Source of the DNA: Caccoplasma_A sp045587545
GTDB lineage: Bacteria > Bacteroidota > Bacteroidia > Bacteroidales > G3-4614
Direction: 5' to 3'
Length of the DNA: 64,000 nt
Assembly: GCA_045587545.1 (NCBI GenBank)
Contig: JAZNCN010000021.1
Span: forward strand, 1 to 64,000
Shown in pieces: positions 1 through 8,697 of this stretch. Numbering within the stretch: the stretch's first letter is position 1; each line of letters starts with the position of its first letter. Below the pieces are notes generated by a model. The model was given only the letters and a program-made list of their open reading frames with translations. It was not told where the DNA came from and did no database searches. A program made the position numbers and the translations under genes.

Positions 1-1981
1 TTGTTGCGCCGTTTACTGTTACTTGGGTTGTAATGCTCTCTTCTTGTTTTGTGCTCATTACATTTTCGCCGTTGATTATCAACGATTTTACCCAATTACT
101 ACCTGAACCTTTGGCTGTTACGGTTATTATTGAGCCTTCTGAAACTCTATCGCCACTTGACAATACTGTGGTTCCTTGTTTTACTGTTATATCTCCGCCA
201 GACAACTCGGTAATTGTTATAGGATATTGTGTTGCAAAGTTTGCTTGGATTGTTACTGCTTCTGCGCCGGCATAGTTATATGTCTCGTCTGTTGATACTT
301 CTACGCCATTGATTGTCCAGTTTACAAACACATCGTTTGATGTTTGTGTGATAGCTCTTACTGTTACTATCTCGCCTGTGGTTACATCTGTTGCTGTTCC
401 CTCCGGCATGGGTGATACAAATACTGCGTATCCTTTTGTCTTGTCGTTTGATGATACTTTTACTGTACGTGGCTCTACGGGTTTGAATTCAAAGTTTGCT
501 ACATACTCACGACTCTCTGTTATGGCTGTTGTTGTATATACCGCATCGGTTGATACCACTTCTCCGCCAAGTGTCCAATTTGAAAATTGATAACCTGTCG
601 CCGGTACTGCTGTTAGAGTTACGGTATCGGTTCCATCTGAAGAACATGTTTTAGATGTTGTTCCCTCTGTGTCAATATATGCAGTTCCCTTTGTTGCATC
701 TGATGATGACACTGACACTGTATATGAACTTAGATACAAATAGAACTCAGCACAGTTTGCGTGTAAATTCGCTCCTGCTGTTCCTAATGTAGTTGATGCA
801 TACAACAATACATATTGTCCACTTACAGTTGTTCCCAAATCAACCTTATGCTCTTGAGCATTATAGTTGAATGAACCAGATTTTACTTCGGTCATTGTTC
901 CTGAAATATTTGATGTATTTGGTGCTGTATCACTTACATATAGTGTATAGTTGTTAATATTACCATTACATCCGTTTGGATCTGCCGTACGAGATACATA
1001 ATTGAACGCATCAAATGATTGTATGCTACCTAAATTAAACATAATCCAGTGAGGAACATCTCTATCTGCGTTTGCTCCGTCATATTCGTTGTGCCACCAA
1101 GTTCCTAAGTTTCCGTCAATAGCATAACGTGCCATACCTTCTGAAGCATCGTTGGCATGTTCTGAACTTGCTGATGCAGTCCACCCTGAACGATCTAATT
1201 TGGGATCTCTTTGGAAATTAGCCACATAAGTTTTGTCCCCCTCAGTATTGTCTATAACTGAGGTTATAGTTGAAACCACCTCTCCGTTCAATGTCCAGTT
1301 AACGAACTCAAAACCAGCATTTGCTGTTGCCACTGATGAGATTGCAACTGTTGATGACTCTTGATAATTAGACAATGTTCCTGCTCCAACAGGTGAAACT
1401 TGGAAAGTAATTGTTCTCTCTGCCACAGCAACAGGTTTTGTAGCCTTGAATGTTGCCATCAATCCGCGAGATAATGCTTGACAAGGGGTAGCCTCGCCGT
1501 ATGAGTTGTGTTGTGGAGCCTCACCTGAGTTCATTCTGAATTTTAATTCTGTTGCACTCCACTCAAAGTTTGAAGGAACTGTTACTGAATATTCTATTCC
1601 TACTTGAGGTGTACCGGGATTTGTATAAACCACATATTTCTCTCCGGAATCGGTCCAATCTTGATTTTGATTCCAGTCAAAATATAGGACTGTTTGTCCC
1701 CATTGTGAGTGTTTTCCTCCCTCATTTGTAATTGAACTCATAACAAATGTTAGCACATCTCCTGCTTCAATCTCCATTGAACAAGTTGATGAAGCGTCTT
1801 GAACATTAGAGCCATTGCTTTCCCATGTAAAAGCTTCTGCACCATTAACCTTTGCTACAATTTTGTTAATCGCATAATAGTTACCTCCTCCACTGTTAGG
1901 AGCTGTTCCTGCACAATAATCGGCATACGTGTTTGCTGTTACAAACAAAAATGTTGCCACAAAAAGTAAAAGTTTTTTCAT
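1..1981 (-). CDS. Secreted multidomain protein with GEVED, F5/8 type C and InlB-like repeats (3' end outside window)
   Basis: The frame is open from the ATG at 1979-1981 to the left edge, so at least 660 residues are present and the C-terminus is missing. Residues 1-20 form a signal peptide. Residues 21-180 look like a GEVED domain, with the FDWNQNQDWTDSGE stretch typical of that family. Residues about 262-418 look like an F5/8 type C (discoidin) carbohydrate-binding domain (start RSGWTASASSE, then IDGNLGTWWHNEY). Segments at about 185-258, 418-495 and 500-575 share FxxWTxxGxxVST and an ANF end, as in divergent InlB-type beta repeats. Such proteins are exported and often anchored by T9SS in Bacteroidetes, but the part that would carry a sorting signal is cut off. 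The role is probably glycan or surface binding (inference). Confidence 0.85.
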   Translation of the reverse strand, partial: MKKLLLFVATFLFVTANTYADYCAGTAPNSGGGNYYAINKIVAKVNGAEAFTWESNGSNVQDASSTCSMEIEAGDVLTFVMSSITNEGGKHSQWGQTVLYFDWNQNQDWTDSGEKYVVYTNPGTPQVGIEYSVTVPSNFEWSATELKFRMNSGEAPQHNSYGEATPCQALSRGLMATFKATKPVAVAERTITFQVSPVGAGTLSNYQESSTVAISSVATANAGFEFVNWTLNGEVVSTITSVIDNTEGDKTYVANFQRDPKLDRSGWTASASSEHANDASEGMARYAIDGNLGTWWHNEYDGANADRDVPHWIMFNLGSIQSFDAFNYVSRTADPNGCNGNINNYTLYVSDTAPNTSNISGTMTEVKSGSFNYNAQEHKVDLGTTVSGQYVLLYASTTLGTAGANLHANCAEFYLYLSSYTVSVSSSDATKGTAYIDTEGTTSKTCSSDGTDTVTLTAVPATGYQFSNWTLGGEVVSTDAVYTTTAITESREYVANFEFKPVEPRTVKVSSNDKTKGYAVFVSPMPEGTATDVTTGEIVTVRAITQTSNDVFVNWTINGVEVSTDETYNYAGAEAVTIQANFATQYPITITELSGGDITVKQGTTVLSSGDRVSEGSIITVTAKGSGSNWVKSLIINGENVMSTKQEESITTQVTVNGAT

Positions 1982-2031
1982 AAAATATTATTTTTTAATT
2001 AGTAATTTGTATTCCAACATGATATAATCAA

Positions 2032-2061
2032 CAAATTTAAATATATTTTTCTGAAATTCAA
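2032..2061 (-). promoter_or_regulatory. Bacteroidetes-type promoter of the GEVED protein gene
   Basis: On the minus strand a TTG at 2059-2061 is followed after 19 bases by TAAATTTG (2032-2039), which fits the -33/-7 pattern. Transcription would start near 2025, giving a leader of about 45 bases. Confidence 0.6.
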
Positions 2062-2126
2062 TTGATTTTTACAAAAAAATAACAATATTTAATATTTGAG
2101 CCATTTGTGTATTTAAGGTCATTAGA

Positions 2127-2163
2127 GAAAAGGGGTTACACTTTTAAAGTGCAACCCCTTTTC
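2127..2163 (-). terminator. Intrinsic terminator of pgi
   Basis: Two 18-base arms (2127-2144 and 2146-2163) form a hairpin. In the minus-strand RNA all positions pair, one as G-U; in the plus-strand RNA that position is an A-C mismatch. The hairpin therefore serves the pgi transcript, and the stem ends in a U-rich stretch. Confidence 0.8.
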
Positions 2164-2189
2164 TTTGACTTATTATAATATGTAATCTG

Positions 2190-3497
2190 CTATTTTACTC
2201 CTGGCTTCTCCAATAGACGGAACATATTCTTTTTGTATGCTTCTACTCCCGGTTGGTTAAATGGATTTACTCCTAATGTGTAACCACTTATTGCACATGC
2301 AGCTTCAAAGAAGTAGATTAACGCTCCTAAGCAGTTCTCGCGCACCGCAGGTATCACTATACGAATATTGGGGACTCCTCCGTCAACGTGTGCCATTTGA
2401 GTTCCAAGCTCAGCCATTTTATTTACATAGTCAACACGTTTTCCTGCTAAGTAGTTTAAGCCGTCTAAATCTTCTTTGTCTGTCGGTATTACCAACGTAT
2501 TGTTTACATTCTCTACCGAGATTACTGTTTCAAATATTGTACGCTCTCCCTCTTGAATCCATTGTCCCATTGAGTGAAGATCTGTTGTAAAATCGACCGA
2601 TGCCGGGAATATTCCTTTACCCTCTTTTCCTTCGCTCTCTCCGTAAAGTTGTTTCCACCACTCTGCAAGATAGTGCAATTTAGGATTGAAGTTTGCCAAT
2701 ATCTCTATTTTTTTACCATCGCGATATAAGATGTTACGAGCTGCTGCATACTGTGCTGCAATATTACTTTCGAATGGAGCAGTTTTACATTGTTGCATCA
2801 TGTTTTGTGCCCCTGCAACAAGTACGCGAATATCAAATCCAGCCACTGCTATTGGCAATAGACCTACAGGTGTAAGAACAGAGAAACGTCCTCCTACATT
2901 ATCGGGGATTACGAATGTTTTATATCCTTCGTTATCTGCCAATGTTCGCAATGCACCTTTTGATGCATCAGTTATTGCCACAATACGACGTTGCGCTTCA
3001 CCTTTACCAACTTGATTTTCAAGTTGCTGTTTTAACAAACGAAATGCAATTGCGGGCTCGGTTGTTGTTCCTGATTTTGATATATTGATTATACCAAACT
3101 CTTTGTCTTTTAAGAACTCTTGCATATCTGCCAGATAGTCCTCTCCTATGTTGTGTCCTGCAAACAATACTTGTGTTTTTACATTTGTATTGTAGCTTGC
3201 AAAGGTGCTTGATAATGCATCAATTACTGCTTTTGCTCCTAAATAACTTCCCCCAATACCTATTACCACAACAAAGCGACATTTGCGACGTAATGAGTTT
3301 GCTGTTGTTTCAATATCTGTCAAAAATTTGTGGTCAATCTCTGCCGGAAGATTTAACCAACCAAGGAAGTCGTTACCAGCTCCATTACCCTCATATAGAG
3401 TGGCAATTGCTTTCTCTACTTCGGGAGCTATCTTTTGAAGTTGCTCTTGTGCCGATGCTCCGAGAGCCTTCTCTAATTCTAATTTTATAGTATTCAT
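2190..3497 (-). CDS. pgi: Glucose-6-phosphate isomerase
   Basis: This cytoplasmic enzyme interconverts glucose 6-phosphate and fructose 6-phosphate in glycolysis and gluconeogenesis. The 435 residues match the short bacterial PGI form. Recognisable blocks are GIGGSYLGAKAVIDAL near residue 80, the sugar-phosphate-binding SKSGTTTEPA loop, GGRFSVLTPVGLLP, DLHSMGQ, and the C-terminal NPFNQPGVEAYKKN. The gene stands alone between its own promoter and terminator and is divergent from the symporter gene. Nothing appears missing. Confidence 0.97.
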   Translation of the reverse strand: MNTIKLELEKALGASAQEQLQKIAPEVEKAIATLYEGNGAGNDFLGWLNLPAEIDHKFLTDIETTANSLRRKCRFVVVIGIGGSYLGAKAVIDALSSTFASYNTNVKTQVLFAGHNIGEDYLADMQEFLKDKEFGIINISKSGTTTEPAIAFRLLKQQLENQVGKGEAQRRIVAITDASKGALRTLADNEGYKTFVIPDNVGGRFSVLTPVGLLPIAVAGFDIRVLVAGAQNMMQQCKTAPFESNIAAQYAAARNILYRDGKKIEILANFNPKLHYLAEWWKQLYGESEGKEGKGIFPASVDFTTDLHSMGQWIQEGERTIFETVISVENVNNTLVIPTDKEDLDGLNYLAGKRVDYVNKMAELGTQMAHVDGGVPNIRIVIPAVRENCLGALIYFFEAACAISGYTLGVNPFNQPGVEAYKKNMFRLLEKPGVK

Positions 3498-3523
3498 TAT
3501 TTTTAGTTTTTTATATTTTGTGC

Positions 3524-3554
3524 CAAAATTAATTATTTTGATTTAACAATCAAA
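3524..3554 (-). promoter_or_regulatory. pgi promoter
   Basis: On the minus strand TTTG (3551-3554) is followed after 19 bases by TAATTTTG (3524-3531), a full match to the Bacteroidetes -33/-7 consensus. It lies back to back with the symporter promoter. Confidence 0.7.
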
Positions 3555-3588
3555 GATGTTGTTTGAATTTTATTGTATTTTTTCTAAT

Positions 3589-3623
3589 ATTGTAAATACT
3601 TCTAAGTTTTTTGAATATCTTCG
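3589..3623 (+). promoter_or_regulatory. Promoter of the symporter gene
   Basis: TATCTTCG at 3616-3623 is a good -7 element (TTCG variant). ATTG at 3589-3592 could be the -33 element, but the 23-base spacing is long. The ATG follows about 26 bases after the -7 element. Confidence 0.45.
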
Positions 3624-3649
3624 TGTAAATTTTTCTCTAATCATAAAAA

Positions 3650-5089
3650 ATGAATGGAATTGTTATTCTTATTATAATAGCTGCATATTTTGCTTTATTA
3701 TGGATAGTGGCAAGAGTTTCGGCTAAAAAGGGCGGAAACGATGCTTTTTTCAGAGGTAATGGCAACTCTCCTTGGTGGTTGGTGGCTCTCGGAATGATTG
3801 GAACTTCAATATCGGGTGTTACGTTTGTATCGGTACCGGGTATGCCTCTATCTATTGATATGAACTATATGCAAATGGTTTTGGGCTTTGCCGTAGGTTA
3901 TATTGTTATTGCCAAGGTTCTGCTTCCTCTCTATTATAAACTTAATCTTATATCGATATACAAATATCTTGACGAAAGGTTCGGAAACAATAGCTACAAA
4001 ACCGGAGCTGTATTTTTTATCATTTCAAAGATTACCGGTGCCGCAGCCCGACTTTTTTTAGTAGTACTCATTCTTCAAAGCTTAGTTTTCAACCAATTGG
4101 GAGTACCTTTTGAGATTACCACATTATCTATTATTCTGCTTATTTGGTTTTACTCAAATAAGGGTGGTATAAGATCTATTGTAAGAACTGATGCTCTACA
4201 AACCGTTATTCTGCTTACTACTGCAGGGCTGATTGTATATATTATTATGTCAAAAATGGGTATTGGCCTTGGGGATAGTATAAAACTTATTAGCGAAAAC
4301 GAACACTCAAATATCTTTGTTTTTGATGATTGGGCTTCAAAGCAAAACTTCTTTAAGCAGTTTCTTAGCGGTATTTTCATTACCATTGTTATGACAGGTC
4401 TTGACCAAGATATGATGCAAAAAAACCTTACTATTAAGAGTTTGAAAGAGGCTCAACGCAATATGTATATTTATGGAGTGGCGTTTATTCCTGTTAATCT
4501 TTTATTTTTGTGCATAGGTATTTTGCTTATTGCTTTTGGGGAATATAGCGGTATTGTCTTACCCACTAAAGGAGATGAGATTTTACCGTTTTTTGCCACC
4601 TACCATTTGGGTGGTGCTGTTATGGTTATGTTTTGTATTGGAATTGTGGCCGCTGCCTTTTCAAGCGCCGACTCGGCTTTGACTTCGCTAACTACATCTT
4701 TCTGCTTGGATATTTTAAGAGTTGATAAGATGAATGCTTCTCGCGCTGAGAGAGTACGCAAATTCTCTCATATTGGAATGGCTCTGCTATTTGCTCTTAT
4801 TATAATGGGTATCAGATATATGGATAGTGATAGTGTTATTGATGCAATATATACCATCGCCGGCTACACATATGGTCCGCTTTTGGGATTGTTTGCATAC
4901 GGTTTGATTAGCAAAGGTAAACCTAACGATAATCTTATTCCATGGTTTGCTGTTGCTTCGCCTATCATCTGCTTTGTTTTGAGTTATACGCTACAACATA
5001 CCATAGGCTACAAAACAGGCTACGAACTTTTAATGATTAACGCTGCCATAACTTATATACTATTATGGGGGTCGGCAAGGAGAAGTTAA
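3650..5089 (+). CDS. Sodium:solute symporter (SSS family)
   Basis: The 479-residue protein is almost entirely hydrophobic helices and matches the sodium:solute symporter family, whose members couple uptake of sugars, amino acids, sialic acid or vitamins to sodium. Family-like parts are the N-terminal GNGNSPWWLVALGMIGTSIS region (residues about 36-56), a conserved R/D-rich loop with NKGGIRSIVRTDALQ, and AAAFSSADSALTSL about two thirds along. The substrate cannot be told from sequence, and the neighbours (pgi, secA) give no clue. It is a single-gene unit. Confidence 0.88.
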   Translation: MNGIVILIIIAAYFALLWIVARVSAKKGGNDAFFRGNGNSPWWLVALGMIGTSISGVTFVSVPGMPLSIDMNYMQMVLGFAVGYIVIAKVLLPLYYKLNLISIYKYLDERFGNNSYKTGAVFFIISKITGAAARLFLVVLILQSLVFNQLGVPFEITTLSIILLIWFYSNKGGIRSIVRTDALQTVILLTTAGLIVYIIMSKMGIGLGDSIKLISENEHSNIFVFDDWASKQNFFKQFLSGIFITIVMTGLDQDMMQKNLTIKSLKEAQRNMYIYGVAFIPVNLLFLCIGILLIAFGEYSGIVLPTKGDEILPFFATYHLGGAVMVMFCIGIVAAAFSSADSALTSLTTSFCLDILRVDKMNASRAERVRKFSHIGMALLFALIIMGIRYMDSDSVIDAIYTIAGYTYGPLLGLFAYGLISKGKPNDNLIPWFAVASPIICFVLSYTLQHTIGYKTGYELLMINAAITYILLWGSARRS

Positions 5090-5117
5090 GAAACATACGT
5101 TTGTTGAATCTGCCCAC

Positions 5118-5345
5118 GCTCAACAATGCTCAAATAAATTTGATATTGTATTCGCTTAATCGCAAATTTGTTAGTTTGAATATTGTAAGCCATCAATTGC
5201 AAATATTTTATAGAAATAATAAAAAATTAGGAATGAAAAAATTTTCCTCATTCCTAATTCCTAATTAAAGAACTTTCGTTCTTTGATTTTGCTACCGTTC
5301 AACAATACTCAAATAATTTTGGTATTGTATTCGCTCAATCGCAAA
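5118..5345. repeat. Pair of imperfect 49-bp direct repeats with hairpins between them
   Basis: The copy at 5118-5166 and the copy at 5297-5345 differ at only 5 of 49 positions. Between them lie two dyads: 12-base perfect arms at 5225-5236 and 5248-5259, and 7-base arms at 5267-5273 and 5278-5284 around a TTTC loop. The block fills the space between the convergent ends of the symporter and secA, so the hairpins may end transcription from either side. No convincing gene lies here. Confidence 0.7.
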
Positions 5346-5357
5346 ACTCCTAATTAA

Positions 5358-8300
5358 CTACAATCCTTTTCCGTGGCAGTTTTTATATTTCTTGCCACTT
5401 CCGCAAGGACAAGGATCGTTACGTCCTATTTTGGGTTCTGCCTTTATTGGGGTGTGCCCTGCTGAACTTGATGCTCCTCCGCCCGATGCTGTTGCGCCTT
5501 CGTGTTGCTCAGAGAGTGAGTCTTTTTGTGTACGGTAACGACTGAAGTCTTGACGACGCTCGGGTACTGCCTGACGTACTTGCTCCGGTTCTCTTACAGG
5601 AATGTTTCCGCGCAACAATATTGATACACTCTTACGGTTTGCTGCATCTAACATATCGCGGAATAAACCGAATGACTCTATCTTGTATATCAATAAGGGA
5701 TCTTTCTGCTCGTAACTTGCTGCTTGTACCGATTGTCGCAATTGGTCAAGGTCGCGAAGATGCTCTTTCCATGATTCATCAATTGTATATAACAATATTG
5801 ATTTTTGGAACTGCTTGTTGATTGATGCTCCTTCTGTTTCGTATGCCTCTTTCAGGTTACATTTTATGTGATATACTCGTTTGCCGTCGCTTACGGGTAT
5901 CATTATATCTTCGTAACGGTTACCCTCATTTTCATAAACTTGCTTGATTACAGGATAGGCTGTTGATGCCAATGCTGTTTGTTTACGATTGAAAGCCTCC
6001 ATTACTGCTTCATATAGTTTATCGGCAAGTGTCTGTTTCTTCTCGTTGCGAAGTGCCTCCTCGCCAAATGGCAATTCTATGGCAAAGGTTGTCATGGCAT
6101 CGTCGCGTAGAGCTTCGTAATCGGAATTTGAGACGTGTAACTCAACCATTGAGTTTACCGACTCTGATATCATATTCATAATATCTATTCCTATTCGCTC
6201 TCCCATTAATGCGTGACGGCGTTTTGAATATATCAACTCGCGTTGTGAGTTCATTACATCGTCATACTCCAACAGACGTTTACGTATTCCGAAGTTATTC
6301 TCCTCTACTTTGCGTTGAGCCTTCTCTATTGAGCGCGATACCATACTATGCTCAATCATCTCGCCCTCTTCAAAGCCTAAACGGTCCATTACCTTAACAA
6401 TACGGTCAGATGAGAATAGGCGCATCAAGTTGTCTTCTAACGACACAAAGAATACTGATGAACCCGGGTCGCCCTGACGTCCTGAACGTCCGCGCAACTG
6501 ACGATCGACACGGCGTGACTCGTGACGCTCTGTTCCTATTATGGCAAGTCCGCCTGCCTCTTTTACTGCTTCTGATAACTTAATGTCGGTTCCACGACCT
6601 GCCATGTTGGTTGCTATGGTTACGGTTCCGCGTTGTCCTGCTTGTGCCACAATATCTGCCTCTTTTTGGTGTAGCTTGGCATTCAATACGTTATGTTCAA
6701 TACGACGTAGCTTCAACATCTTACTTAACAACTCTGAAATCTCTACCGAAGTTGTTCCCACCAATACAGGACGCCCAGCCTCTACAAGCCTAACTATCTC
6801 CTCTATTACGGCATTGTACTTTTCGCGTTTGGTTTTGTAAACGCGGTCATTCATGTCGTTACGTAGTATTGGTTTGTTTGTAGGGATTGTTATTACATCT
6901 AATTTGTAGATATCCCAAAACTCTCCCGCTTCTGTCTCGGCTGTTCCTGTCATACCTGCAAGTTTATGATACATACGGAAGTAGTTTTGCAGGGTTATGG
7001 TTGCAAAGGTTTGTGTTGCTGCCTCAACGGTTACTCGCTCTTTTGCCTCAATAGCCTGATGCAAACCGTCTGAGTAACGACGACCTTCCATTATACGACC
7101 TGTCTGTTCATCAACAATCTTAACTTTATTGTCTATTACGACATACTCCTCGTCTTTATTGAATAGTGCATATGCTTTCAATAACTGATGTACAGTATGG
7201 GTACGTTCTTGTTTTATGGCATAGTCTTGTAATAGCGCATCTTTTTTTGCTTGCTTCTCTTCGGGAGAGATAGCTTCGTTCTCCAACTCCGATAGTTGTG
7301 CGCCTATATCGGGCAACACAAAGAAATTGGGGTCGTCCATATTTTTAGAGATTATATCCAATCCCTTGTCGGTCAAATCAACGCTATTGTTTTTCTCATC
7401 TATTACAAAGTATAAGGGGTCTGTTACTATATGCATTTGACGGTTATTCTCTTGCATATAGAATGCCTCTGTCTCCAACATCAATGCTTTTACGCCCGGC
7501 TCACTTAAGAACTTAATCAACGGATTGTTTTTGGGTAATCCTTTAAAGCATCGGAATAAAAGCAATGCTCCCTCGCGACGAACCTCTTTGTCGTCTGATG
7601 CTATTTTTTTACGTGCATCGGCGAGTAGTTGTGTTGCCAATGCCCTTTGTGCACGATACAACTCCTCTACTTTAGGACAAAATTGCTCAAATAGTTGGTC
7701 TTCGCCTTTTGGTACAGGTCCCGATATAATCAATGGGGTACGTGCATCGTCAATCAATACCGAGTCAACCTCATCAACAATTGCATAGTTGTGCGAACGT
7801 TGTACCAAATCTTTTGGCGATATTGCCATATTGTCGCGAAGATAGTCAAAACCAAACTCATTGTTTGTACCAAAAGTAATATCGGCATTGTATGCTTTAC
7901 GACGTGCATCTGAATTGGGTTGGTGCTTATCGATACAATCTACTGATAATCCGTGGAACATATATAGGGGTCCCATCCACTCAGAGTCTCGTTTTGCCAA
8001 ATAGTCGTTGACGGTTACAACGTGTACTCCGTTTCGTGTCAAGGCATTTAGGAATACCGGTAATGTTGCTACCAATGTTTTTCCCTCTCCTGTTGCCATC
8101 TCGGCAATTTTTCCTTTATGGAGTACTACTCCTCCGAATAGCTGAACATCGTAGTGAACCATATCCCATTTTATCTCATTGCCTCCGGCAATCCAATGGT
8201 TTTGGTATATTGCTTTGTCGTCCTCAATACGTACAAAATCGCGACCTTCGGCGGCTAAACCTCGATCAAAATCATTTGCTGTCACCACAACTTCTTCATT

Positions 8301-8669
8301 CTCCGCAAATCGGCGAGCTGTCTCTTTTACTATTGCATAGACAAGAGGCATTACCTCGTTTAATTTATCTTCGTATTTGTCAAGTATGCCCTTCTCTAAT
8401 TTATCTATTTCACTCCATAATCCCTCTCGTTTATCATATGGGAGCGACTCTACTTCTGCTTTTAACTCTGCTATACGCTCTTTATCTGCGACAACAGCAT
8501 CTTGTATTGCTTGTTTTACTTCATCTATTTTTGCTCGAAGCTCGTCGTTGGTGAGCGAAATTACTGTTTCATATGTTTTTTTTACTGTTTCTACAAATGG
8601 CTGAATCTCTCGCATATCGCGTTGCGATTTGTTTCCGAACAGTTTTTTTAGTATATCGTTAAGTGTCAT
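5358..8669 (-). CDS. secA: Preprotein translocase ATPase SecA
   Basis: SecA is the cytoplasmic motor that pushes unfolded preproteins through SecYEG. At 1103 residues it has the extended length usual in Bacteroidetes. Visible parts are the Walker A motif MATGEGKT (191-198), a DEVDSVLIDDARTPLIISGP motif II region, and the helicase-like second domain (GTTSVEISELLSKM, ATNMAGRGTDIKL, QLRGRSGRQGDPGSS). At the C-terminus is a zinc-binding SEC-C tail with Cys1087, Cys1089, Cys1098 and His1099. It is the last gene of the long minus-strand run, 28 bases after the phosphatase-fold gene. SecA also feeds T9SS substrates into the periplasm, which makes the linkage to porW and porX notable. Confidence 0.98.
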   Translation of the reverse strand: MTLNDILKKLFGNKSQRDMREIQPFVETVKKTYETVISLTNDELRAKIDEVKQAIQDAVVADKERIAELKAEVESLPYDKREGLWSEIDKLEKGILDKYEDKLNEVMPLVYAIVKETARRFAENEEVVVTANDFDRGLAAEGRDFVRIEDDKAIYQNHWIAGGNEIKWDMVHYDVQLFGGVVLHKGKIAEMATGEGKTLVATLPVFLNALTRNGVHVVTVNDYLAKRDSEWMGPLYMFHGLSVDCIDKHQPNSDARRKAYNADITFGTNNEFGFDYLRDNMAISPKDLVQRSHNYAIVDEVDSVLIDDARTPLIISGPVPKGEDQLFEQFCPKVEELYRAQRALATQLLADARKKIASDDKEVRREGALLLFRCFKGLPKNNPLIKFLSEPGVKALMLETEAFYMQENNRQMHIVTDPLYFVIDEKNNSVDLTDKGLDIISKNMDDPNFFVLPDIGAQLSELENEAISPEEKQAKKDALLQDYAIKQERTHTVHQLLKAYALFNKDEEYVVIDNKVKIVDEQTGRIMEGRRYSDGLHQAIEAKERVTVEAATQTFATITLQNYFRMYHKLAGMTGTAETEAGEFWDIYKLDVITIPTNKPILRNDMNDRVYKTKREKYNAVIEEIVRLVEAGRPVLVGTTSVEISELLSKMLKLRRIEHNVLNAKLHQKEADIVAQAGQRGTVTIATNMAGRGTDIKLSEAVKEAGGLAIIGTERHESRRVDRQLRGRSGRQGDPGSSVFFVSLEDNLMRLFSSDRIVKVMDRLGFEEGEMIEHSMVSRSIEKAQRKVEENNFGIRKRLLEYDDVMNSQRELIYSKRRHALMGERIGIDIMNMISESVNSMVELHVSNSDYEALRDDAMTTFAIELPFGEEALRNEKKQTLADKLYEAVMEAFNRKQTALASTAYPVIKQVYENEGNRYEDIMIPVSDGKRVYHIKCNLKEAYETEGASINKQFQKSILLYTIDESWKEHLRDLDQLRQSVQAASYEQKDPLLIYKIESFGLFRDMLDAANRKSVSILLRGNIPVREPEQVRQAVPERRQDFSRYRTQKDSLSEQHEGATASGGGASSSAGHTPIKAEPKIGRNDPCPCGSGKKYKNCHGKGL

Positions 8670-8697
8670 TATTTTTAGTATTTATATGTTTTTATTA

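Noticed and set aside
33..590. Two plus-strand frames at the left edge
   Set aside because: They are antisense to the open GEVED/F5-8C gene, whose translation shows recognisable domains without stops.
5065..5268. 67-codon plus-strand frame after the symporter
   Set aside because: It overlaps the end of the symporter and runs through the repeat and hairpin block; the product has no recognised features.
8036..8554. 172-codon plus-strand frame inside secA
   Set aside because: It is antisense to a conserved part of secA, its product is Leu-rich and low in complexity, and no promoter or family match supports it.
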